Shown here piece after piece: positions 1 through 9,500 of a stretch of 64,000 nt of DNA. The notes beneath the pieces were generated by a model that saw nothing but the letters and a program-made list of their open reading frames with translations, was not told where the DNA came from and did no database searches. The stretch is from Trebouxia sp. TZW2008. Its lineage: Eukaryota; Chlorophyta; Trebouxiophyceae; Trebouxiales; Trebouxiaceae. Position numbers and translations under genes: made by a program. The DNA is taken from positions 1 through 64,000 of the forward strand of contig BDIU01000031.1 in the NCBI GenBank assembly GCA_002118135.1. Direction: 5' to 3'. The stretch's first letter is position 1. Each line of letters opens with the position of its first letter.

Positions 1-2827
1 GAGGGGGTGAAGGGGGTGAAAGTGGCTCAGGTGGGGGAGGTGGAATTGGTGGAGGTGGGGTTTCTGGAGGGGGTGGAGGAACAGCAGGTGGTGGTGATAC
101 GTTTGGTGGCGGGTAAGGAGGGGGTGGTGAGGGTGATGAGGGTGGAGGCGTCCATGGTGGTGGTGAAGGTGGTGGTGACGATGGTGGGGGTGAGGGTGGT
201 GGTGACGAGGGTGGGGGTGAGGCTGGTGGGGGTCGAGGTGAAGGAGGAGGCGGGACAGGTGGCGGTGGTGAAGGTGGAGGAGGGGAAGCTGGTGAAGGTG
301 ATGGTGAGGGGGGAGGTGAGGGTGGTGGTGAGGTGTCTGGGGGTGGGTAAGGTGAAGGCGGAGGTGAGACAGGCGGTGGTGATGAGGGCGGAGGAGGTGA
401 AGATGGTGGAGGAGGTGAAGATGGTGGAGGAGGTAGCGAGGATGGAGGTGGTGATGGTGACAAAGGAGGTGGTGATGGCGACAATGGTGGCGGTGAAGCT
501 GGTGGTGGAGGATGAGGTGAGGGTGGTGGTGGTGATGATAATGGTGGAGGTGGTGGTGGTGATGATGACGGTGGAGGAGGTGGTGATGATGATGATGACG
601 GTGGAGGTGGTGACGGCGGTGGTGGTGAAGCTGGTGGTGGAGGATGAGGAGAGGGTGGTGGCGGTGATGCTGTTGATGGAGGTGGTGGTGGTGCTGCTGT
701 TGATGGAGGTGGTGGTGGTGATGCTGTTGATGGGGGTGGCGATGTTGATGGCGGAGGCGGTGATGATGGCGGTGGTGGTGATGATGGCGGTGGTGGAGGT
801 GGAGGTGATGGTGGTGGAGGTGATGGTGGCGGTGGTGGAGGTGATGGTGGTGGTGGGTGGGGAGAGGGCGGAGGTGGTGGCGGTGACGGTGGAGGTGGAG
901 GTGGTGATGGTGGTGGAGGGTGAGGTGAGGGTGGAGGTGGTGGTGGTGATGGCGGAGGGGGCGAGGGCGGTGGTGGTATTGGTGGAGGGGGTGAGGGTGG
1001 TGGTGGATGTGGGGGAGGAGGTGAAGGTGGCGGGGGCGAGGGTGGTGGCTGGGGAGGTGGAGGCCGCAGAGGTGGGGGCGATGGTGGGGGTGGGGAAAAG
1101 GGGGGTGGAGGGGGCGGCACATACGCAGCTGGCAAGTACAGATAAGCCCGACCTTGATTCAGAACCTGCGCAAGCACTCAAGAGGGTTGAAAGCTTATTT
1201 TCACTTTGCCCAGGCATATGTTTGTATCGTTCTGAACAAAAATCTGCCGTGAGCTTTTGCAATTGCAGTCTTGGACAGCTGAATGATCAAAGTGGAGGGC
1301 ACTGTATTTACACTCAGCCATGACAGTCCAGCAGAGACTTACATTATATTGCGGGCCTGGGGGATTGAACCCAGACCTCACTGTGAGTGACCCACTGCCA
1401 TTGCCATTATGGTACTCGACTGTGATATTGTAGTAGCCGTAGGGGAGGGTTTTTTGGCCAGTCCACACTGTCTGATTGTTTGCATCTGACTTGGGATTGG
1501 CGCCGTATGCAGTCTGATTGCCTGCATACCATCTTACATTGAAGAGCAGCAGAGTGTGCGACACACTAAGCATACGTACAGCATCACACATACACTATTC
1601 ATACTGCAAGCTTCTATCTGATGCAAGTATGATGCAATGGAAACAGTGGCAGATGCCACATTATCCTTGAGCATCTCATGCAACATGCCAAACAATTGAC
1701 CAGGCACAGGTACAAAACATATTCACACGTTGAAATAAATATTAGTCTTACATGTCGCATTGATTATCAGCTCATTGTCAACCCATAGGCGAGCAGCACT
1801 GTCAACTTGCAGCGTGAAAATGTAGTTGGCGCCTCCAGTGATGGCGCGCAAGTAGGAAAACAGATAAACCGCAAAATACGTATACGTTTCCTGCACGCCA
1901 CTCATATTGTGAGACAGAATTTGCTTGCAGCACTTCAGATACAAAAGCCACAACTTGCATTCGCGAAGTATTGCAGATATTGTGAGGCTCAGCAGATTTT
2001 GCGGTGAAGCAATTCAGATGTCATCAGAAAGACTTGCATTTGCAGCATGTTGCAGTAAGCAAGCAACACAAAAGGCCAGCACAGGTAGGCAAGAGCTTTA
2101 CATTGTGAGTCCAGAGATAGGGCATTGTGGCATTGGCGTATGGGATCAGAAAGGTGTAATTTGGGGTTGCAGTTGCCCAGTGTGGATAACAACATTCGCA
2201 GCTACCAGTACCCCCATTGTCCAGGTACATCTGCATAACAGCATTTGCTTGAATTGATGTTGAGATTTGCTGCTCAATCTATTATTCTTGGGGGAAAAAT
2301 GTATTATCAACATGAATTGTACAGAGAATATGGATATCATTTGCTACCAAAAGCATTTGCTTGAAACATGCACAGAACATTGCCAATGACTTCTTTGTAG
2401 TTGCTGGGGGTGCTGGACCAAGATTTGCTGCAGTCATCTGTATAAACCTGAAGCTATTGTGGACATTGTGAGGACATTGTCTTGGCAAATTGAAAGCAGT
2501 CACAACATCATGCTGACTGCAGTGTTACTATGTGAACAAAAACAGTCTCAGAACAGGACAGCTTTCTGGAAGTAACACAGTCACTGCATGCATACGTGCA
2601 TGAATTTTGTGAGAACCAATACATGCAGCACACATGCAAATGACATGGATGGGCAAGCAGTTTATACAAGTCACCTTCTCTTGAAAGCCAGCATAGTAAT
2701 CTGGTGCAGCAGGAGGCGGCGGAGGAGCTGCTGCGCCCTCAGCGCCACGTAGCACAGCACCCAGAAGCCAGAAAAGAACAAATAGTGCGGGCAAAGCTGC
2801 AAAACTTGCACCAAAATTGCGAGCCAT
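1..2827 (-). CDS. Secreted PA14-domain protein with long proline-rich tail (3' end outside window)
   Basis: Predicted extracellular or cell-wall protein. Exons read 2675-2827, 2102-2230, 1752-1890, 1343-1521 and 1165 down to the window edge; all joins use GT-AG and keep frame. Residues 1 to about 32 form a signal peptide (hydrophobic LFVLFWLLGAVL). PA14 features follow: a Cys-rich stretch, YIFTLQVDSAARLWVDNELI and YYNITVEYHNGNGSGSLTV. PA14 is a beta-barrel that often binds carbohydrate. The last exon opens with YLYLPAAYVPPPPPP and continues as about 380 codons of PPPS, PPPPS and PPPP units, which resemble algal hydroxyproline-rich wall glycoproteins. This proline frame has no ATG and no stop in the window; the two other frames here (Ser/Thr-rich minus, Val/Gly-rich plus) are shadows. 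An upstream in-frame ATG at 2860 is possible, but 2827 gives the better signal peptide. The family call is firm; the ligand is unknown. Confidence 0.78.
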
Positions 2828-4313
2828 GGCTGCTGTGTGTTGAAGCCCTGTGAACAACAAACCAGAACTTGAAATGTTGGATGAGTCTAGCTCAACGCTT
2901 GGGATGGGGGATGTAGATGTACATTTACACTGGCAGGGCTTGATAAGCGCAAGCTTACTCTGAGAGTCAAGCGCAGTGCAAGCTGAATGTCAGCAGTACT
3001 GAGCCTGCACTGATGTCCATAGTACGTGCCACAAGCTGACATAACGCAGCATTGATGACACTAGAGCTCTTTTTTGCCTTAAAGTTCAGCTTGATGATGT
3101 GTGAGTCCAAAGCTTGATCACAGGAACTGATCCACGGTACACGTTATCCTGACAACGAGCTAGATCGATCAACGCCATCTGTCTATTTACTGTCTTCGTG
3201 TTGCATCTTGCGAACTATCGATCATGTCGGCTATTTGTTTTGCACCCGCCCACAGCCTTACGTGCTGTATGGTATTTCTTCAGTTCGCGTCAATTTGCCT
3301 GACGCGCAGACTTTCGTCGCGCAGGCGATGATGAGAGCTTATACGATGTTCGTTGCGTCAGGCGTGCTGCAACGCCTTCACAGCCCGTGCCGCACGTCGG
3401 GACTTCAGATGTGCATTCGAGCTGTTCGCTTAAAAATCCGTTTAGTAATTTGCTGTACAATTTGACTGGCAGCCTGAGTTTGTGATGAATTGAGCTGAAT
3501 ACACTGTATTTGGCTTTCTTTCACTGTGTTGCACGCAGCAAGCAGACATTCTGCAGGCTCTTAATGCGTCAAACCAGAGAGTGTCCATATATACACAGTG
3601 TGCACATGACATGCATATGCATGCATTGGAACCGTGTGATAAGAAAATGATTGCTGGGATATTGTATAATATCATACATGTGCAGATGCAGAAACACTTG
3701 ATGATCAGAGCCAGCAAGAGTCATCACAAAGCCCACGTCAGCCTCTGAGCACACATGTTTGATAGCATCCATGCAGCTATGGGACAATGGGTTGCCTGGC
3801 TCTCAATAATGCACCACTTTGACTGAGGTCCAAGCTGTCCGCAAACATATATTTACTGAATCAACTGCTGCATGGAATGACTTGCACATGTGCTTGTGAG
3901 TTGTCTCAAGCATGCAGCACGTGCAATTTTGTAGCATGCTCACTCCACAAGTGAATGCAAATTGACACAGACACCAGCCAGGCACTCGACCTTTGAGAGT
4001 GGGGTGCTGGCAATGCTTGACATCAGCTGGAGTCATGCTTAGCATGACCTAATGCACACTTGACACCTATCAGCAAAGACTTGACGCCTGCAGCCTGCTT
4101 TGAGCTGTCATGCTGCATGCTGAAGCTTTTGCATTGCGTCGCTGGAGACTTTGGCAGAACATTTAAGACTGAGACGCTCATCGATTGAATGCACACAGAA
4201 GCTGCTTCCTGCTGTGCATTGCCTACATCGTCAGCAAGCGAGACACATCTCAAGATGCTGCTTCACAAGGCAGTGTATGACATGGTCTGAATCAAGCTTG
4301 GGCAAAGCTTTGC
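2828..4313. other. Intergenic: 5' flank of the PA14 gene and 3' flank of EIF1AD
   Basis: No convincing coding exon on either strand. The segment near 3180-3440 is richer in CpG than its surroundings and may hold the PA14-gene promoter. The short open frames here have no splice-consistent extension and no recognisable domain. Confidence 0.4.
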
Positions 4314-5404
4314 TCAGTACACTCTGAAGACAACATTACGTCCTGCGGGGCAACAAGGACAACCAGACATGTGCTCCTCCATATCATCTTCATCAGAATC
4401 ATAAAAGGCCTGATTGAGAACTGCTGAAGTCTGTTTGGCACTTTTCTGTGGCGATGCTAGTGGCTCCGCTCTTGGCATTGTACGCAGATCAACTGTTTGA
4501 CCGTTGCTTATGCCGTCAATGCCATCAGCCTCAAATTCTGCAGGCCTACAATGCAAAACACATGCCGGGCCTCATGCTATGGCATTGCATGAAAGTTGAC
4601 CAGTGTCTACATGAATTCAGAATCTGCATTGCAGCATGCAAGTTTGGCTCACAAAGTTGCAAAGCAAGCATATAATAGGTTTGACAATCATCAGCCCATC
4701 TTGCCTGACTAATCTCCATCCCATGCGAGCAGTCCAGGCTCAGGCAGCATGCTGATGCTCATGTTGTGTTTGCTGTGATGAGTTGCGCAAGAAGCTTGCA
4801 GTTTGTATTGCTCTAGCTAAGTAGCTTACCAAAACCCTTGTCTGGCCAGCTCAGGTAGGTCGTCATCTGCCAAGACATATACTACTCTCCAAGCGTGCTC
4901 AGCACCCTGGCCTTGTGGACTTTCGCTTAAGGCCTGCTTCTCTGGGGTCTGAGCATGTGCTAGCTTGGTAGCATTAGAAGCCTGCTGTCCTGAGTCAGCT
5001 GCATTGCTGACAGGGTGTCCTACATGCTCCCTGTCTGGAGCAACTATAAAGAATCCACTTCCTCGGAACAATAGCTGGCTTTGCAAATCGTTTGGCAAAG
5101 TGCAGTTGACGCTCTCTCCTGAAGCTAGACTAGCCTGCCAAAAACAAAGGTGTTCAGCTAGATTTGCAACGTGGGCCGTAGGCTGTATAAGTTGTTAACA
5201 GCGAGATTCTAAGCCTGGGCTGCAGGAACGGCTCAGCCTCTAGACATGGTTTACCTGCACAGGAGTGTCGCCTGTAGGACTGGCAGGGCCAATAGATCGA
5301 ACCTTGACGAGCTTATGCTCTCTATTTAGTAACAAAGCGACACAGTCTTGCACAGCCTGAGGTTTGTTTTGGCTTGGTCTTGCCCGTCTGTTCACCGCAG
5401 GCAT
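4314..5404 (-). CDS. EIF1AD: EIF1AD-like S1-domain RNA-binding protein
   Basis: Member of the eIF1A-related EIF1AD family: nuclear S1-type OB-fold proteins, linked in animals to late 40S maturation. Three exons, 5255-5404, 4830-5134 and 4314-4545, join in phase to give 228 aa. The OB fold reads HKLVKVRSIGP, GESVNCTLPNDL, LLFRGSGFFIVAP, then after a Gln/Ala-rich insertion WRVVYVLADDDLPELARQGF, completed across the last intron as GFWPAEFE. The GFWPE-like motif after the fold is the family hallmark. The C-terminus is acidic (FYDSDEDDMEEHM) and ends in a Cys-rich GCPCCPAG. The roughly 40-residue insertion inside the S1 domain is unusual. The start at 5404 gives a basic N-terminus typical of the family. 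Confidence 0.82.
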
Positions 5405-6130
5405 GTATGAAAGTAATGAGGACGCGCTGGCGGAAGCGGTCTCGCGCTCAAATTGATTTGTTGAGGACTCATCGCCGCGCAGCGGCTCAGTTGCGACACT
5501 TTACAAGCAGTCAAATGTAGCTGTTCGCCAACACAGTCAGTAAGCAGCTGCTGCCTCAACTTCTGGTGAGCAATTCACAACCGAATGTGTAGTGCAAGCA
5601 TTGTTCTGGGCGCATTTGAATCAGGATATCAAGGGAATCCCACTCAGGGATAATAAGGCCAGCTTTGAAGCTGTTGTAACATTTAACAAGTACACAAGGA
5701 TAAGTATCATTGAGTCTGCCAACAGTTTTGATGCAGGCTGTCATAACAGTGCAACTGGATGTAACAGCTGCATGAACAAGCTGCAATCTCAGGCATGCTC
5801 GAGCTACTGTACAGCATCTTTGATCACCAACGACCCACAAGCTAGCTGTCGCAACAGCGCACATTTCCAGAGTGCTCGCAATCACCGCCTAATAGCCACG
5901 CTGTGATTCACAAGGCAAACAGCATGCTTCCACTTAGCCTTGCACATAGCAGAACAGCATCTGTGGCCAGTAGCAGCTTGTTGAGCTGTCTCTAGGCAGG
6001 CAAGCCTGCAACTGAGTTCTCCAGGAGTGTGTGTGCTGCACCAAACAGGCATAGCACCACTCATGAGTCAAACCCCACGCGCGTACATGACGTGAGGCAT
6101 GCATGCTTCGTCCCGCATTCTATCAAGCCC
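5405..6130. other. Intergenic between EIF1AD and the P450 3' region
   Basis: The part next to 5404 is CpG-richer and is the likely EIF1AD promoter. No coding exon recognised. Confidence 0.35.
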
Positions 6131-6131
6131 A

Positions 6132-6500
6132 AATTGACTTGACCTTGTGACCTTGAGGCGCAAAGCCTCTCTTGCCTTCAAGGTCACCCAGAACACTAGC
6201 TGCTCTCCAGAGAATCTGTCTTCCCGTGTCTCTTCACGTCAAAGTTGGCTTGACCTTCAGGTGCAGACCCTCTTTTGCCTTATATGTCACCCAAAACACT
6301 TGTTGCTCTTCACTAAATTGGTCTCTTGAGACATTGTCTGGCAGAGCAAAATCGAAGTTCCCCACAAACACTTAAGTCAAAATTGGCTTGACTTCGAGGT
6401 GCAAACCCTCTTTTGCCTTCAATGTCACCCAAAATACTTGTTGCTCTTCAATGAATTTGTCTCTCGAGACATTGAATTGGCAGAGCAAAAACGAAGTTCC
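6132..6500 (-). repeat. Three tandem copies of the P450 terminal-exon 3' region
   Basis: Related blocks lie at about 6375-6500 (joined to the heme exon), 6236-6360 and 6132-6230 (more decayed), with a spacing near 138 bp between the first two. On the minus strand the middle copy reads NFDFALPDNVSRDQF, then FWVTYKAKEGLHLKVKP and a stop, a plausible P450 C-terminus. The copy continuous with the heme exon has one extra base at the FALP position, so its frame stops early at 6448. Confidence 0.75.
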
Positions 6501-9500
6501 TTAAGAACACAGCCAACACCGCGCGCAGCTCTGCCATAGGCAAGCCTCGACCAATGCAATTTCTGTTTCCACTGCTGAAAGGGCTCCAACTGCTGTGTAC
6601 GCTGTGGCGATTTCCATTTGGTCCTGCATCCTTGCATTCTGTACGCAACAACATGTTTCGTGGACTAGAAACTTCTTCTTGCAAGGACACTTGATGCAAG
6701 GACATGCTCAATGTAGGGACATGTCCTTGTACAAAGCAGTTGGGGACCAAGCTTTGTACTCTCAGTGCAATGGCACCTCTCTGTAAGGACGACTTGATGC
6801 AAGGACAGCGTTCTTGATGACCAAAGCAGTTGCTACGAGGAGCGTCCTCTGTAAACATCAGTGGGAACAGTGCATGTGCCAGCACGTTCTGTTCAAGAGC
6901 TGCATCAAGAGACTTTGACAACAAGGATGCTTGCTAACCTATCACTGTGGCATACACATACTCAGTCTTAACTTTAGATGCCAATGCTAGTGACAAGACA
7001 GAGCTGTCATTACAACAAGGATAATTGACTGACTCGTCACAATAACATGAATATGCACCGCTCACTTTTGACAATGAGTGCTGATGCTAGTGACAAGGCA
7101 GAGCTGTGATTGTGTCTCCTCTTACAAGGGACTTACGAGGGGAAATACAAGTGGAGTCACGAGGGGAGTCACAAGGGGAGTTACAAGAAAGTGATCTCAA
7201 AGCAAAGTTCAAACCAGCGCAAACATACTTGTGCTGTTGCCATTTGATGACAGGTTGGCGGCTGTGGTCCAGCGCTCTGGCCAGAACTTATGGGGACTGA
7301 CAAAGTTGTGGGGATTGACTTGCAGGGCATATTGCGACAGCAAGGCGACGGTACCCTTAGGACCTCTATAGCCCATGATGACCATGTCCCTGTCAAGTTG
7401 CCCGCATCAGCACAGCAGCTTTGGGCATCAGTCAGTGCATGGATCGCTCAGCCTTAGCAGTCAGTGCATACATGGCCTGATTGTATGCTTAGCAGTAGCA
7501 TCTGTTAGCAGCAGTCAGTGCATGCATTGCTTAGCAGCAGATGTCAGCAGCTTTTGGTGCATGCAGTGCTTGATTGTGGAACGCAAGTCGCACACTGTGT
7601 GTGGCTTCGATATCATTCATTCCGTTCAAAACGCATGTCAGACAAGCTCCACGGGCTCAGCTAGGTACATGCTAGAGCACTCAAAGCGTTGCATGCACTG
7701 ATTGCTGCTCCAGGACTTGAACTGATGTCATGAACAGACCATCTGGGCTGCAACAGAGTCAACAGGCTGCTGCAGGTCATGCTTTTGGCCCTCCAGGACA
7801 AATTTTTGTACAGATTGCTGAACGGCGACGCATGCCCATGACATGTTCCTTGGACTTTCAACTCTTTTGCAAGTTCAGCTCAGATACTTCGCAACAGCTG
7901 CAGATACTGAAAAGACAGTAAGCAGAATGTAAGAAGACAGTGTTGTACTAGTGCTTGACTCAAGCAACATAATTAGAGGAAGCAGAAGTATGACCTGGCA
8001 GAGCCTAAGGGTGCAGACTTCTCAAAGGGCTGTCGCAAAGTCACAAGCAGATCTCAAATGCTACACATCATGCGTTCTTGTATAGGGAAGCAGGAGTGTG
8101 ACCTGGCAGAGCCTAAGGGCGCAGTAGGGTGCAACCACAGCGTCTCCTTCACCACTGCGTCTAGCTGCTTGAATTGGCTTAGATCTACACACAAGATTAT
8201 AAAGGTTCTGGGTGCCTTGCTTTGCTGTGCCATGGACCACAACTTTACAAGTGACTGCTTGACAGAACACAAATAACAATTACACTCTCTGACATACGTT
8301 GCTAGGTGCATGTGGCACAAGTCCTGTCACGCCAGACAGGCTTGTCCTGAGCATGAGTGATGAGCATACCAACTCAACGTGAGTCCTGCAGCCAAAGAAT
8401 TGGCTGCACATGCAGCAGCTCATTTTAGAGTTCTGTGGTCATAATGCCGACCTTCATATTGCAGTGGTTTTGCGAGTGCTGCGACCAAAATGCTGACTTC
8501 CATGCTGCAATCATTTTGAGAGGTCCGGGATCATGGTGCTGACCTTCACACTGCAGTGGTCTTGGTGCCTGACAGTCAGGTGTGGCCACCAATCCCGCCT
8601 GGTCAAGCTTCTTACGCACTCTTTCCTAGAATGCACATGTCAGTAACTGTTTATCATGCTAAAGGACAGTACGCTCAAGGTTGGGCGTGTATTACAAAAT
8701 GTCGTGTCAGCTGAGAATAGGTTGGCATATAGCTTGAGAACAGGTCAATCACGGCATGCGGGGCAGGGAGCCAGACGGCACTCATCAGCTTTCCTGGCTT
8801 GAAAGCACAGGTGAATGTGTCTGGCAGCCAAAGCCAGCTGATCAGAGTTGACCTAGAGGAAACAGCGAATGTCCCGCTCATGACACGCTGGCTCAAACCA
8901 AGAAGAGTGTTGACTTCTGATGATACAGTAGAATGAGCAGTCACACACAAACTGTCGTTCATCCTCAACAGCTTCCCCGGCACGATGACAGCAAATGCGT
9001 GAATGGAGACGCATGATGAGTTTGCAGAAAATGAATCGATCAACCTACCTACACATCAGGATTGGCCGCAAGCTCACACAAGACCCGTGCAATGGCCTGC
9101 TTCAGAAAGGAGATCAGACAACAAGACACATGCATGACTGAGTTCACAGAAAACCAAGCAACTCGACCTACCTGCACGTCAGGATGAGCCAAAAGCTCAG
9201 ACAATGCCCACGCTATGGCATGCGCACTAGTTGCATAGCTGGCTTTGAAAAAGATATGAGACAACAAGATACATGCATGACTCAATTTGCAGGAAAACGA
9301 GTGACTCAACCTACCTGCACGTCAGGATGGGCTGCAAGCTCAAACAAGGCCCAAGCAATGGCATGCGCAGTAGTTTCATAGCCTGCTTTGAAGAAGATGC
9401 CTGCATTGACTGCTATGCTGGTTGGGTGAACAGGCGAGCCGTCTTTGTGGTTGACAAACCGGCTTAAGCAAGCCCACAAGGCAGTTGCGCTCTCAGGTTG

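Noticed and set aside
7..1323. 438-codon plus-strand frame rich in Val, Gly, Met and Glu
   Set aside because: It is the antisense shadow of the proline-rich exon: GGTGGAGGT-type repeats have no stops in any frame, and splice phase of the PA14 gene selects the minus-strand proline frame.
3208..3465. 85-codon plus-strand frame in the PA14 upstream region
   Set aside because: No domain, no splice context, and it sits where a promoter is expected.
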